Counted from the first letter of the stretch, positions 1 to 8,996 are shown. The stretch: DNA of 64,000 nt from Comamonas testosteroni (GCF_000761245.1 NZ_AWOR01000050.1:1-64000); one strand, 5' to 3'. Numbers and translations: made by a program. Notes: a model not told the origin generated them from the sequence alone.

Positions 1-80
1 TGCGCCATGCCGATGCAGGCTACGAGATTGCAGTGGAAGCTTCCAAGCGCCATGGGCTCAACCTGCCGATGGTCAAGTAA
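1..80 (+). CDS. hutU: HutU (urocanate hydratase), C-terminal end only
   Basis: Reading the frame that ends at the TAA at 78-80 gives about 26 residues, including RHADAGYEIAVEASKRHG followed by LNLPMVK. This matches the usual urocanase C-terminus (MRHADAGY...A...GL.LP). Urocanase hydrates urocanate to imidazolone-propionate, the substrate of HutI encoded just downstream. The body of the gene lies outside the window, so the active site cannot be checked. hutD and hutI following on the same strand support the call. The fragment is short, so confidence rests on the motif plus context. Confidence 0.8.
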   Translation, partial: RHADAGYEIAVEASKRHGLNLPMVK

Positions 81-82
81 CT

Positions 83-150
83 GTCACCCCCTGAGGCGCT
101 TACGCGCCTTCCCCCTCTCTCGCTGCGCGGGAGGGGGACGACAGCCTCGG
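83..150 (+). repeat. Dispersed intergenic repeat directly after the hutU stop (copy 1)
   Basis: Three bases after the hutU stop begins GTCACCCCCTGAGGCGCT, then GCGCCTTCCCCCT, followed by a hairpin-capable CCCCCTCTCTCGC / GCGGGAGGGGG and GGGACGAC-like sequence. The same core occurs on the minus strand at 34400-34477, again touching the stop codon of the gene it follows. The rest of the 156-base gap up to hutD is GC-rich with a T-rich end (TTTTAAGCTGCGTTTTGTTG) and holds no gene. It may act as a terminator or mRNA 3' end; that role is inferred. Confidence 0.6.
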
Positions 151-236
151 TGCGGGACGGCCCTTCCTCGCTGTCTCTCGCCTGGGCCGCGCCAGTTTTA
201 AGCTGCGTTTTGTTGTAGTTTTTGTGCTTTTGATCG

Positions 237-803
237 ATGCAACGCTTTGACCTGAACCAGATTGCGCCCAGCCCGTGGAAGAACGGGGGCGGCAGCACGC
301 GCGAGATTGTCTGCTGGCCGCAGGGCGCGGGCATGGACAGCTTTGGCTGGCGCGTGAGCGTGGCCACGATTGCCCAGGCCGGCCCGTTTTCGGCATTTCC
401 GGGCATAGACCGGCAGATCATGCTGCTCGATGGCGACGGGGTGCGGCTGCACAGCGCCCAGGCCGGGCTCGAGCATGCATTGACCGAGCGCTGGCAGCCC
501 TTCGCCTTTTCGGGCGATATGGCGCTGGATTGCGATCTGCTGGGCGGCCCGTCCAGCGACTTCAATGTCATGACCCGGCGCGGACAATGGTCGGCCCGGC
601 TGGAGCAGCTCGGCGGCCAGGCCGAGGCGGGGCTGAGCGCCGCAGGGCTTTGCATGGTGTTGCAAGGTGGCTGGAAATGCGCCGACGGGCGGATACTGCA
701 AGCCGGCCAGGGCCTGTGGTGGAGCAGCGTCCGGCACGAGCCGCTGGTCGCGCAGGGTGAGCAGGCCAGGCTGATCATGGTCAGCCTGACGCCGAACAGC
801 TGA
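237..803 (+). CDS. hutD: HutD family protein
   Basis: The protein has 188 residues and opens with the HutD hallmark (MQRFDLNQIAPSPWKNGGGS, then TREI), followed by a cupin-like run of short beta-type segments (RQIMLLDGDGVRL, FNVMTRRG). HutD is a cytosolic protein found in hut operons. In Pseudomonas it has been proposed to limit hut activity, perhaps by binding urocanate, but no catalytic role is established. It sits between hutU and hutI on the same strand. No strong Shine-Dalgarno is visible before the ATG, which follows a T-rich stretch. Length is normal for the family and the reading frame is intact. Confidence 0.88.
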   Translation: MQRFDLNQIAPSPWKNGGGSTREIVCWPQGAGMDSFGWRVSVATIAQAGPFSAFPGIDRQIMLLDGDGVRLHSAQAGLEHALTERWQPFAFSGDMALDCDLLGGPSSDFNVMTRRGQWSARLEQLGGQAEAGLSAAGLCMVLQGGWKCADGRILQAGQGLWWSSVRHEPLVAQGEQARLIMVSLTPNS

Positions 804-942
804 AACAGGAGCAGCTTGCGCGCTTTGGTTGGTCATTTCAATGCTTATTGATATGAAAAATCAAGAGAGGCAAGCGCATGAAGCTATGAAATAAGGAGCT
901 TCATGGTTTGAATTGTCGTCATCGAACACGAGGAGCATCGCC

Positions 943-2205
943 ATGGCGCAAGCTAATCCCCATCCCGCAGTCTCAGCCGACGGCTGCTGGCACAACCTGC
1001 GTCTGGCGCCGCAGCTGTATGTCTCCGAGGTGGCGGATATTCCCGAGGGCATGCTTGCCTGCATCGTGGTGGAGCAGGGCCGCATGGTCTGGGTGGGCCC
1101 ACAGGACGCCATGCCTGCCCAATACCAGGCGCTGCCCAGACACGATGGCGCAGGGCGCCTGGCCACGCCGGGCCTGATCGACTGCCACACCCATCTGGTC
1201 TATGGCGGCGAGCGTGCCAACGAATTCGCCATGCGCCTGGCCGGGGCCAGCTACGAGGAAGTGGCCAGGGCCGGCGGCGGCATCGTCTCCAGCGTCAGGG
1301 CCACGCGCGAAGCGTCGGAGGACGAGCTGGTGGCACTGGCGCTGCCGCGTCTCGAGCAGTTGCTGGCCGAAGGCGTGACGGCCATAGAGATCAAGTCTGG
1401 CTACGGCCTGGCACTCGAGCACGAGCGCAAGCAGCTGCGTGCCGCACGGCGCTTGGGCGAGCGGTGTGCCGTGACCGTGCGCACCACGTTTTTAGGGGCC
1501 CATGCGCTGCCGCCCGAGTACGCGGGCCGCAGCCAGGAATACACGGATCTGGTCTGCGAGCACATGTTGCCGGCGCTGGCCGCCGAAGGTCTGATCGATG
1601 CCGTCGATGTGTTCTGCGAACGCATTGCCTTCTCGCTGGCCGAGACCGAGCAGGTCTTCCAGGCGGCCAAGGCCTTGGGCCTGCCCGTCAAGCTGCATGC
1701 CGAGCAGCTGTCGAATATGGAGGGTGCGGCCCTCGCGGCCCGCTATGGCGCGCTGTCCTGCGACCATATCGAGCATCTGTCCGAGCACGGCATCGCCGAG
1801 ATGAAGAAGGCCGGCACCGTGGCCGTGCTACTGCCCGGGGCCTTCTACACGCTGCGCGACACCAAAGTGCCCCCGATTGAGGAATTAAGGGCCGCCAAGG
1901 TCCCGATGGCCGTTTCTACCGATCACAATCCGGGTACCTCCCCATGCTTGAGCTTGCTGCTCATGGCCAATATGGCTTGCACGCTGTTCCGTCTGACGGT
2001 TCCCGAGGCTCTGGCCGGTATCACCCGGCATGCCGCGCAGGCTCTGGGCCTGCAGGACGAGCAAGGCCTGATTGCCGTGGGTCGCCCCGCCAATTTCGTG
2101 CTCTGGCCCGTGCAGCAGGCAGCAGAGCTGGCCTACTGGTTCGGCAACAAGCCTGACTGTACGGTGGTGCGCCAGGGCCTGATTGCACAGCAAGCCAAAG
2201 CCTGA
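943..2205 (+). CDS. hutI: Imidazolonepropionase (HutI)
   Basis: HutI hydrolyses 4-imidazolone-5-propionate to N-formimino-L-glutamate, the third step of histidine breakdown, in the cytosol. The 420-residue protein is a metal-dependent amidohydrolase. The HxH metal motif is at residues 82-84 ([10 protein letters not shown]), followed by a segment ending EIKSGYGL, then [15 protein letters not shown] and the late STDHNPG aspartate. The frame is open upstream to a TTG at 913, but the ATG at 943 has AGGAG seven bases in front and gives the normal length, so I chose it. It is followed 25 bases later by the FAD oxidoreductase gene, so the whole run to hutG looks like one transcript. Confidence 0.95.
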   Translation: MAQANPHPAVSADGCWHNLRLAPQLYVSEVADIPEGMLACIVVEQGRMVWVGPQDAMPAQYQALPRHDGAGRLATPGLIDCHTHLVYGGERANEFAMRLAGASYEEVARAGGGIVSSVRATREASEDELVALALPRLEQLLAEGVTAIEIKSGYGLALEHERKQLRAARRLGERCAVTVRTTFLGAHALPPEYAGRSQEYTDLVCEHMLPALAAEGLIDAVDVFCERIAFSLAETEQVFQAAKALGLPVKLHAEQLSNMEGAALAARYGALSCDHIEHLSEHGIAEMKKAGTVAVLLPGAFYTLRDTKVPPIEELRAAKVPMAVSTDHNPGTSPCLSLLLMANMACTLFRLTVPEALAGITRHAAQALGLQDEQGLIAVGRPANFVLWPVQQAAELAYWFGNKPDCTVVRQGLIAQQAKA

Positions 2206-2230
2206 ATGCGGGGAGCGCGAAAGGTTGCTG

Positions 2231-3619
2231 ATGTCTCACGAACAATTTCTCAATGAACTGATCTCCACTCTGGGTGCCGACGTGGCGCTGCGCGGCACGG
2301 ACACGCCCGAGCGTTGTCGCACCGACTGGAGCGGCACGCCGCCCCAGCAGCCATTGGCGCTGGTGCGCCCACGCACCACGGAGGAAGTCAGCGCGGTCAT
2401 GCGCCTGTGCAGCGCCCATAGGGTTGCGGTAGTCCCGCAGGGCGGTCTGACCGGCCTGGCCGGTGCCGCGGTTCCGATGGAGGGGGCAGTGGCCCTGTCG
2501 CTGGATCGCATGAATCGCATCGAGGACATCGATGCCAAGACCGGACTGATGCAGGTGCAGGCCGGCGTCACCCTGCAAGCCGTGCAGGAGGCGGCGGTCG
2601 ATGTCGGCATGGTGTTCGGCGTGGATCTCGGCGCTCGCGGCAGCTGCCAGATCGGCGGCAATGTCTCCACCAATGCGGGTGGCAACGGCGTGCTGCAGCA
2701 CGGCATGATGCGCGAGCAGGTGCTGGGCCTGGAGGTGGTGCTGGCCGACGGCACGGTGCTGCCCATGCTGCGCCCCATGATCAAGAACAACACGGGCTAC
2801 GACCTCAAGCAGTTCTTCATCGGAGCCGAAGGCACGCTGGGCATCATCACCCGCGTGCTGCTGCGCCTGCGTCCCGCGCCCCAGGCCACGGCCACGACGC
2901 TGGTGGCCATGCCCGATTTCGACGCGGCGCTGGCTGTGCTCAAGCGCATGCAATCGCGCTTCGGCAACAGCGTCGCGGCCTACGAGCTGATGTGGGACAG
3001 CTTTGTGCAGGCCTCCATGGCCTGGCTCAAGCTCGCCGCGCCTTTTGAGCAGCGCTACCCCTTGCTGGCCCTGATCAATGTGGACGGCAAGGACGAGGCG
3101 CAGCTGCAAGGCGATGTGCAGCAGGTGCTCGAGGAAGCCATGGAAGCCGGCGAGGTGCTCGATGCCATCGTGGCCCAGTCGGTCGCCCAGGTGCAGCAGC
3201 TGTGGAAGCTGCGCGAGGCCCCGGCCGAGCTCAACAACAATATGCATCCCGCAATCAACTTCGATGTGAGCCTGCCCCAGGCGGACATCGGCCGTTTTGC
3301 CGAAGCCTGCATGCAGGCTTTTGCCGCTCGCTGGCCTGGTCACCAGGCGCTGTACTTCGGCCATGTGGGCGACGGCAATCTCCATGTCTCGGTGGATGGC
3401 AAGACCGTCAACGGCGAATGCGAGCAGGTGGAGGAGCTTCTCTACCGCATCGTGGGCGAGATGCAGGGCAGCGTCTCCGCGGAGCACGGCATCGGCCTGC
3501 ACAAGAAGCCGTATCTGAGCAACAGCCGCACGCCCGCGGAGCTGGCGGCGATGCGGGCCATCAAGCTGGCCCTCGATCCCCTGGGCCTGATGAATCCCGG
3601 AAAGGTGTTTGATCTATGA
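2231..3619 (+). CDS. FAD-linked 2-hydroxyacid dehydrogenase (GlcD / D-2-hydroxyglutarate dehydrogenase type) inside the hut cluster
   Basis: The 462-residue protein has the vanillyl-alcohol-oxidase-type FAD domain: PQGGLTGLAGA at 69-79, GGNVSTNAGG at 142-151, and NNTGYDLKQFFIGAEGTLG near 186-204. The C-terminal half carries FGHVGDGNLH with metal-type histidines at 378 and 385, and SAEHGIG near 425. These are the features of flavoproteins oxidising 2-hydroxyacids (lactate, glycolate, 2-hydroxyglutarate). The substrate cannot be read from sequence. Its position between hutI and an aminotransferase that overlaps it by four bases suggests imidazole-lactate as a substrate, giving imidazole-pyruvate; that is inference. 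It is not the missing GlcD of the distant glcEF pair by context, though it is the same superfamily. The start at 2231 gives a standard N-terminus; the ribosome site is only a loose purine run. Confidence 0.85.
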   Translation: MSHEQFLNELISTLGADVALRGTDTPERCRTDWSGTPPQQPLALVRPRTTEEVSAVMRLCSAHRVAVVPQGGLTGLAGAAVPMEGAVALSLDRMNRIEDIDAKTGLMQVQAGVTLQAVQEAAVDVGMVFGVDLGARGSCQIGGNVSTNAGGNGVLQHGMMREQVLGLEVVLADGTVLPMLRPMIKNNTGYDLKQFFIGAEGTLGIITRVLLRLRPAPQATATTLVAMPDFDAALAVLKRMQSRFGNSVAAYELMWDSFVQASMAWLKLAAPFEQRYPLLALINVDGKDEAQLQGDVQQVLEEAMEAGEVLDAIVAQSVAQVQQLWKLREAPAELNNNMHPAINFDVSLPQADIGRFAEACMQAFAARWPGHQALYFGHVGDGNLHVSVDGKTVNGECEQVEELLYRIVGEMQGSVSAEHGIGLHKKPYLSNSRTPAELAAMRAIKLALDPLGLMNPGKVFDL

Positions 3620-4758
3620 CGAATTCCCTGGTGGCCTCGCTGGCCCGTGCCCAGGTGCGCCCGCTGCCCGCATACAACGCCGGCCTGTCCAATGAGGCGG
3701 TGCGGGCGCGCTATGGCGTGACCGATATTGCCCGCCTGGCCAGCAACGAGAACCCTTTTGGCGCCAGCGCCTCGGTGCGCCGGGCGATTGCCGAAGTGGC
3801 CAACGATGTGGGCAACTATCCCGATGCCAACTGCACGGCCTTGCGCGAAGCCATTGCCAAGCGCACGGGGCTGTCTGCCGGGCGCCTGGTGTTCGGCGAC
3901 GGCTCGGAAGACCTGATCAAGATTCTCTGCGAGGTCTTTCTGGCCCCCGGCGATCTGGTGGTGACCCAGCGTCCCGTGTTCGGCCTGCACGAAATCTATC
4001 CGAAGATGATGGGCGCGCAGGTCGAGCTCCTCGATCTGAACGATGAGCTGGGCTTCGATGTGGCCCGCTGGTGCGCTGCCGTGGCCAAGGCCCCCAAGAT
4101 CGCCTTCCTGCCCAACCCGTCCAACCCCGTGGGCTGCATGCTGGATGCGGCGCAGTTTGCACAGGTGCTGGAGGCCACGCCCGCCCACACCGTGCTGGTG
4201 GTGGATGAGGCCTATTACGAATACGCGCTGCATGACGATGACTACCCCGATGTGCTGGCCATGCTGGAGGCACGGGTCGGGCCCTGGATCGTGCTGCGCA
4301 CCTTCTCCAAGGCCTGGGGCCTGGCCGGCCTGCGCGTGGGCTACGGTATGGCCGACAGCGCCGAGCTGGTGGGCCTGATGGACAAGGTACGCTCGCCCTT
4401 CAATGTGAACATGGCGGCCCAGCGCGCGGCGCTGGCTGCCTGGAGCGATCCTGCGCACATGCGCAGCGGTGTGGCGACCACGGTGGCGTTGCGCGAAGAT
4501 CTGCGCAGACAGCTGCTGGCGCTGGCAGGGCCGGGCCGGCCGCTGCAAGGCCTGCGCATTGCGCCCTCGGTAGCCAACTTCCTGTTTCTCGACCTGGGCC
4601 GTCCCAATGCCCCGGTGACCGAGGCGCTGCTCAGGCAGGGCGTGATCGTCAAGCCCTGGAAGGAGCCCGGCTTCGAGAATTTCCTGCGCGTGTCCATAGG
4701 CACCGAAGGCGACAACGCGCGTTTTGTGCAGGCCTTGCTGGCCGCGTTCGAGGCCTGA
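3616..4758 (+). CDS. HisC-like class I/II aminotransferase
   Basis: This PLP enzyme of 380 residues has the histidinol-phosphate aminotransferase layout: LASNENPFG at 41-49, the Asp/Tyr PLP pair in VVDEAYYEY near 195-203, and the Schiff-base lysine in FSKAWGLAGLRVGYG (Lys232). The ATG overlaps the previous stop (ATGA), so the two genes are translationally coupled. Family members make histidinol phosphate in biosynthesis, and many also accept aromatic amino acids or histidine. Inside a catabolic hut cluster, next to a 2-hydroxyacid dehydrogenase, a plausible job is interconversion of imidazole-pyruvate and histidine. That is inference. A second copy of the biosynthetic hisC would be expected elsewhere in the genome. 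Confidence 0.85.
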   Translation: MTNSLVASLARAQVRPLPAYNAGLSNEAVRARYGVTDIARLASNENPFGASASVRRAIAEVANDVGNYPDANCTALREAIAKRTGLSAGRLVFGDGSEDLIKILCEVFLAPGDLVVTQRPVFGLHEIYPKMMGAQVELLDLNDELGFDVARWCAAVAKAPKIAFLPNPSNPVGCMLDAAQFAQVLEATPAHTVLVVDEAYYEYALHDDDYPDVLAMLEARVGPWIVLRTFSKAWGLAGLRVGYGMADSAELVGLMDKVRSPFNVNMAAQRAALAAWSDPAHMRSGVATTVALREDLRRQLLALAGPGRPLQGLRIAPSVANFLFLDLGRPNAPVTEALLRQGVIVKPWKEPGFENFLRVSIGTEGDNARFVQALLAAFEA

Positions 4759-4761
4759 GGC

Positions 4762-5991
4762 ATGAAGCTGTTCCGGGGCTGGACGATTGTTGCGGCGGCC
4801 CATGGCCTGCTCGCCCTGGCCTTCGGTGCGGCTTATTCCTTTGGCGCTTTTTTCAAGAGCATCCAGACGCAGTTCGATGCGGGCCGCTTCTCGGTGGGCT
4901 CGCTGTTTGCCGTGACGGCTTTGCTGTATTACTGCGTGGGAGCCATTGCCGGTACCCTGGCCGACCGCATAGGCCTGCGTCGCGTGACCGGTGCGGGGGT
5001 CTTGCTGCTGGCCACAGGCTTTGCGCTGGCCAGCCAGACCCGCTCGCTGGCGCAGCTGTTCGTGGTTTTTGGCCTGTTTGTGGGCGGTGGCGTGGGCCTG
5101 ATCTACGTACCGGCCCTGGTGGCCGTGCAGCGCTGGTTCATAAGGCTGCGCAGCCGTGCCTCCGGCCTGGCCTCGGCCGGCACCGGCGTCGGCACGTTCG
5201 CCGCGCCGCTGTTTGCGGGCTGGCTGCTGGAGCAGCAGAGCTGGCAGATCGCCATGCAGTGGTTTGCGCTCGTCATCTTGCTGCTGGGACTGCCGGCCGC
5301 GCTGTCCATGGTCGGCCAGCCCTCGCAGCTGGGCCTGAGCTGCGACGGTGATCCTCACCCTGCTCAGGCTGCAGCCCAGGCGCAGGGCATGGAGCTGTCC
5401 CAGGCCTTGCGCAGCAGCAGCTTCGGCTGGTTTTTTCTCGCCATTTTCCTGGCTTCGGTGAGTCTGTTTGCCGCCCTGGTGCATATCGCTCCCATGGCCC
5501 AGGGCCTGGATATCGATGCCGTTTCAAGCCAGTGGCTGATCGCCTTGATAGGCGCCGGCAATGTGCTGGGCCGACCGCTGCTGGGCGGTCTCGGCGACCG
5601 GCTGGGTGCGCTGCGTCTGCTCATGGGTCTGAGCATATTTCTGGCCCTGCTGCACCTGCTGTGGTGGCAGGCCCATGGCTGGGCTGCGCTGGCCGTTTTT
5701 TCCCTGCTGTTCGGTGCGGCGCACGGCGGCTGCATCGCCCTGTTTCCCGTCCTGGCCGCCCAGTGGTTCGGCACCTTGCGGCTGGGGGCCATTTTGGGCA
5801 TTCTTTACATCAGCGTGGGGCTGGCGGCAGTCGCCGGCGCCAGCGCGTCCGGCTGGGTGTTCGACCAGACTGGCGGCTACACCCTGGCCATCCAGGTCAG
5901 CGCCACTCTGGCCTTGCTGGCCGTGGCTGCGCTGGCGCTTGCGGCCCGTGGCCAGCGTTTGGCTTTATCTCCTTCAGGCATTTCGAAATGA
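4762..5991 (+). CDS. MFS transporter in the hut cluster
   Basis: The 409-residue inner-membrane protein has about twelve hydrophobic segments and begins with MKLFRGWTIVAAAHGLLALA. The layout resembles the monocarboxylate / oxalate-formate group of MFS carriers, with ADRIGLRRVTGAG after the second helix as the loop 2-3 signature and GDRLGALRLLMG as its second-half repeat. It starts three bases after the aminotransferase stop, and its own stop overlaps the hutF start. Co-transcription suggests import of a pathway substrate such as imidazole-lactate, urocanate or histidine. The monocarboxylate-like family favours an organic acid over an amino acid. The substrate is an inference. Confidence 0.85.
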   Translation: MKLFRGWTIVAAAHGLLALAFGAAYSFGAFFKSIQTQFDAGRFSVGSLFAVTALLYYCVGAIAGTLADRIGLRRVTGAGVLLLATGFALASQTRSLAQLFVVFGLFVGGGVGLIYVPALVAVQRWFIRLRSRASGLASAGTGVGTFAAPLFAGWLLEQQSWQIAMQWFALVILLLGLPAALSMVGQPSQLGLSCDGDPHPAQAAAQAQGMELSQALRSSSFGWFFLAIFLASVSLFAALVHIAPMAQGLDIDAVSSQWLIALIGAGNVLGRPLLGGLGDRLGALRLLMGLSIFLALLHLLWWQAHGWAALAVFSLLFGAAHGGCIALFPVLAAQWFGTLRLGAILGILYISVGLAAVAGASASGWVFDQTGGYTLAIQVSATLALLAVAALALAARGQRLALSPSGISK

Positions 5992-7415
5992 TCATGCACT
6001 CCTCCTTCTCCAGCGGCACACTCTTTGCCGAAGACGCCTTACTGCCCACGGGGTGGGCGCGCAACGTCCTGCTGAGCTGGGATGAGAGCGGGCGTCTGGC
6101 CGAGGTGCTCACCGATGTAGATCCGCAAAGCGGCGAGGCCGGCGAGGTCGATACCGCCATCCGCGCCGCAGGTCCGGTGATCCCCGGCATGCCCAATCTG
6201 CACTCGCATGCTTTCCAGCGCGCCTTCGGCGGGCTGACCGAATTCCGCGGCCAGGCGCAGGACAGCTTCTGGAGCTGGCGCAAGCTGATGTACGGCTTTG
6301 CCAACCGCATGACGCCCGAAGCCCTGGAGGCGATCGCGACCTGGCTGTACCTGGAAATGCTGGAGGCCGGCTACACCTCGGTCTGCGAGTTCCACTATGT
6401 GCACCATGATGTGGGCGGCAAGCCCTATGCCAACGATGCCAGCCTGTCCCTGGCGCTGCTGCGTGCGGCGCAGAAGACGGGCATAGGCATGACCTTGCTG
6501 CCCGTGCTCTATCAGACCAGCGGTTTCGGGGGCCTGCCGCCTCGCGAGGATCAGGCCCGCTTCATTCGCAGCACGGACAATATGCTCTGCCTGCTGCAGC
6601 AGCTGGAGCCCGTGACCAGGGCGCAGCAGGCCGCTCTGGGCCTGGCTCCGCACTCGCTGCGCGCCGTGCCGCCGGACAGCCTGAAAACCGCGCTCGCAGG
6701 CCTGCACGCCATGCTGCCAAAGGCTGTCGTGCACATCCATATCGCCGAGCAGACCCAGGAGGTGGATGACTGCCTGGCCTGGAGCGGTCAGCGCCCCGTG
6801 CAATGGCTGCTCGACCATGCGCCTGTCGATGCGCGCTGGTGCCTGGTTCATGCCACGCATATGACGCCCGAGGAATATGCAGGCGCGGCTCGCAGCGCTG
6901 CCGTGGCCGGCATCTGCCCCACCACCGAAGCCAATCTCGGCGACGGCATTTTCGACATGCCGGCGTGGCTCAGGCATGGCGGCCGCTGGGGCATTGGCTC
7001 GGACAGCCACGCCACGGTCAATGCGGCCGAAGAGCTGCTGATGCTCGAATACAGCCAGCGCCTGAACCTGCGTCAGCGCAATGTGCTTGGCGGCGGCGTC
7101 CAGCCGCAGGTGGCGACCTCCATGACCTTGCAGGCAGTGGCCGGCGGTGCCCAGGCGTCGGGCCGTGCCATTGCCGGTCTGGCCGTGGGCCAGCAGGCCG
7201 ACTTCGTGGTGCTCGATGCCCGGCATGTGGCCCTCAACGGTCTGCCTGCCGACAGCGGTCATGCCGCCCATGTGTTTGCCAGCCATCGCACTTCGGCCAT
7301 TGCCGATGTCTGGGTTCGCGGCCAGCAGCGCGTGCAGTCGGGCCGCCATGCGCTGCACGAGGTCGCGCAACAGGGCTTTGTCCAGGCCCGCAAGGCATTG
7401 CTGCAAGGCGCCTGA
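5988..7415 (+). CDS. hutF: Formimidoylglutamate deiminase (HutF)
   Basis: HutF removes ammonia from N-formimino-L-glutamate to give N-formyl-L-glutamate. It is an amidohydrolase: metal HxH at residues 72-74 (MPNLHSHAFQRAFGG), HIHIAEQTQEV, HATHMT and the conserved GIGSDSHATV. The frame is open far upstream over the MFS gene, but only the ATG at 5988 (overlapping the MFS stop as ATGA) or 5994 gives the normal protein of about 475 residues. No clear Shine-Dalgarno precedes it, consistent with translational coupling. Together with HutG this marks the five-step hut route, not the HutG formiminoglutamase (four-step) route. Confidence 0.94.
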   Translation: MIMHSSFSSGTLFAEDALLPTGWARNVLLSWDESGRLAEVLTDVDPQSGEAGEVDTAIRAAGPVIPGMPNLHSHAFQRAFGGLTEFRGQAQDSFWSWRKLMYGFANRMTPEALEAIATWLYLEMLEAGYTSVCEFHYVHHDVGGKPYANDASLSLALLRAAQKTGIGMTLLPVLYQTSGFGGLPPREDQARFIRSTDNMLCLLQQLEPVTRAQQAALGLAPHSLRAVPPDSLKTALAGLHAMLPKAVVHIHIAEQTQEVDDCLAWSGQRPVQWLLDHAPVDARWCLVHATHMTPEEYAGAARSAAVAGICPTTEANLGDGIFDMPAWLRHGGRWGIGSDSHATVNAAEELLMLEYSQRLNLRQRNVLGGGVQPQVATSMTLQAVAGGAQASGRAIAGLAVGQQADFVVLDARHVALNGLPADSGHAAHVFASHRTSAIADVWVRGQQRVQSGRHALHEVAQQGFVQARKALLQGA

Positions 7416-7457
7416 GCGCGGCTTGCCATCAGATTTTTGACACAAGAGAGACGCTCC

Positions 7458-8273
7458 ATGAGCCCATCCGTTCCACCCTTTGTCTTTCACCAGGGTACGG
7501 CACCGCTGCTGATTTCCATGCCGCATACCGGCACCCATGTGCCGCCCGACATCGCTGCCAGGCTCACGCCCGAAGGGCGCGAAGTCCACGACACCGACTG
7601 GCACATGCCGCAGCTCTACGACTTTGCCCGGGCGCTGGGCGCATCCATGCTGGTCGCCACGCATTCGCGCTATGTCATCGACCTGAACCGTCCGCCCGAT
7701 GGCGCCAGCCTCTATCCGGGCCAGAGCGTGACCGGGCTGTGCCCGGTCGATGGCTTTGACAGCGAGCCTCTGTATGCCAGCAAGGACCTGGAGCCCGACG
7801 AGGTGGAAGTCGCGCGCCGCCGCGAGCTTTACTGGCAGCCCTATCACGCGCAACTGCGCGCCGAGCTCGATCGCATCAAGAGCCAGCACGGCGTGGCCAT
7901 GCTGTGGGACGCCCACAGCATCCGCTCGGTGCTGCCGCGCTTTTTCGAGGGCAAGCTGCCCGACCTGAACCTGGGCACCGCCGACGGCAAGAGCTGTGCG
8001 CCGGCGCTGGCCCAGCAACTGCTGGACATCGCGCAGCAGGCACCGGGTCACACCAGCGTGCTCAATGGCCGCTTCAAGGGCGGCTTCATCACGCGCAACT
8101 ATGGCCAGCCGGAGCAGGGCTTCCATGCCGTGCAGCTGGAGATGACGCAGTCCAGCTATATGCAGGAGCAGATGCCGTTTGACTACCTGCCCGAGGTCGC
8201 GGCCCGTATCCAGCCCACCATGCAGCGCCTGCTGCAGGCCGTTGTGGCCTTCGCCCAAACCAGCGGCCGCTGA
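7458..8273 (+). CDS. hutG: N-formylglutamate deformylase (HutG)
   Basis: This enzyme completes the five-step histidine pathway by hydrolysing N-formylglutamate to glutamate and formate. The 271-residue protein shows the FGase family signatures: LLISMPHTGTHVP near the N-terminus, DTDWHMPQLY, RYVIDLNRPPDG, LWDAHSIRS, NGRFKGGFITRNYG and QLEMTQSSYM. The start at 7458 follows an AAGAGAG ribosome site; an earlier in-frame start at 7437 would add seven unlikely residues. It lies 42 bases after hutF and is the last gene of the cluster, convergent with soxR 30 bases away. No clear terminator hairpin is visible in that short gap. Confidence 0.94.
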   Translation: MSPSVPPFVFHQGTAPLLISMPHTGTHVPPDIAARLTPEGREVHDTDWHMPQLYDFARALGASMLVATHSRYVIDLNRPPDGASLYPGQSVTGLCPVDGFDSEPLYASKDLEPDEVEVARRRELYWQPYHAQLRAELDRIKSQHGVAMLWDAHSIRSVLPRFFEGKLPDLNLGTADGKSCAPALAQQLLDIAQQAPGHTSVLNGRFKGGFITRNYGQPEQGFHAVQLEMTQSSYMQEQMPFDYLPEVAARIQPTMQRLLQAVVAFAQTSGR

Positions 8274-8303
8274 GCCCAAGGCGAGGGCGAGGCGAGGGCA
8301 AGG

Positions 8304-8774
8304 CTAGTGGCCCTCGGGCTGTAGCGCATCGCCAAGCCAGCGGCGCGGCCCCGGGCCGCCGCGCTGGCATTGGTCGTCGGGGTTGTACATGCTGCAGACC
8401 TTGAGCGACAGACAGCCGCAGCCTATGCACTGGTTCAGGCTGTCGCGCAGACGCTGGAGCTCGTCGATGCGCTCGTCCAGCCGCTGCTGCCAGATGCGCG
8501 ACATCTTCTGCCAGTCGCCGCCCGTGGGCACATGCCGCGTCGGCAGCCGCGCCAGCTGCGCGGCGATCTCCTCCAGCGTGAACCCCACGCGCTGCGCAAA
8601 CACGATGTAGGCAATGCGCCGCAGGCCCGAGCGGTGGTAGCTCCGCCTTCCGCCGCTGCTGCGCACCGATTCGATCAGACCCAGCGACTCGTAAAAGCGC
8701 AGCGCCGATGCGTTGACGCCGCTGCGCTGCGCGAAGTCGCTGATGCTCATCAGCGGATCATCCTCAATTTTCAT
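8304..8774 (-). CDS. soxR: Redox-sensing transcriptional activator SoxR (MerR family)
   Basis: SoxR is a 2Fe-2S dimeric activator switched on by oxidation from redox-cycling drugs or superoxide. The 156-residue protein has an N-terminal MerR winged helix (ISDFAQRSGVNASALRFYES), a dimerisation helix, and the diagnostic cluster CIGCGCLSLKVC with Cys116, 119, 121 and 127 in the CX2CXCX5C spacing of all SoxR proteins. The start at 8774 has GAGGAAAG upstream. A near-consensus SoxR operator lies 24 bases before the start in the divergent region, so it probably controls itself, the rightward genes, or both. No soxS is present, as usual outside enterics. Confidence 0.95.
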   Translation of the reverse strand: MKIEDDPLMSISDFAQRSGVNASALRFYESLGLIESVRSSGGRRSYHRSGLRRIAYIVFAQRVGFTLEEIAAQLARLPTRHVPTGGDWQKMSRIWQQRLDERIDELQRLRDSLNQCIGCGCLSLKVCSMYNPDDQCQRGGPGPRRWLGDALQPEGH

Positions 8775-8792
8775 GATGTCTTTCCTCGGGGC

Positions 8793-8823
8793 TTGACTTC
8801 AAGTTAACTTGAACTTGAAGAAT
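8793..8823 (+). promoter_or_regulatory. SoxR-type operator and long-spacer promoter
   Basis: A perfect 16-base palindrome, TTCAAGTTAACTTGAA (8798-8813), closely matches the enterobacterial soxS SoxR box CCTCAAGTTAACTTGAGG as I know it. On the plus strand it sits in a 19-base spacer between TTGACT (8793-8798) and AAGAAT (8818-8823). This is the over-long spacing typical of MerR-family activated promoters. It would drive transcription towards the small gene at 8997. A third half-site-like CTTGAAG follows at once. The palindrome is certain; the regulated direction is inferred. Confidence 0.8.
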
Positions 8824-8996
8824 GTGAGCCATTGTGATCGATAGCGCAGGAGCCGGGCAAGTCCGCTGAGGCAGTCCATGAAGGCCAGTTGGCCGGACTG
8901 AGAAATTCTTTGGCTGAAAGTTGCAATGACGCCGCTGCTGTTCACTCATAAAGTAATGAGACGCATTTTTATTGGTAAACATAGACGGGAGGTTCC

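Noticed and set aside
2021-5484. Long minus-strand frames over the FAD dehydrogenase, aminotransferase and MFS genes
   Set aside because: Same GC-driven shadow effect; no start with a ribosome site and no recognisable domain.
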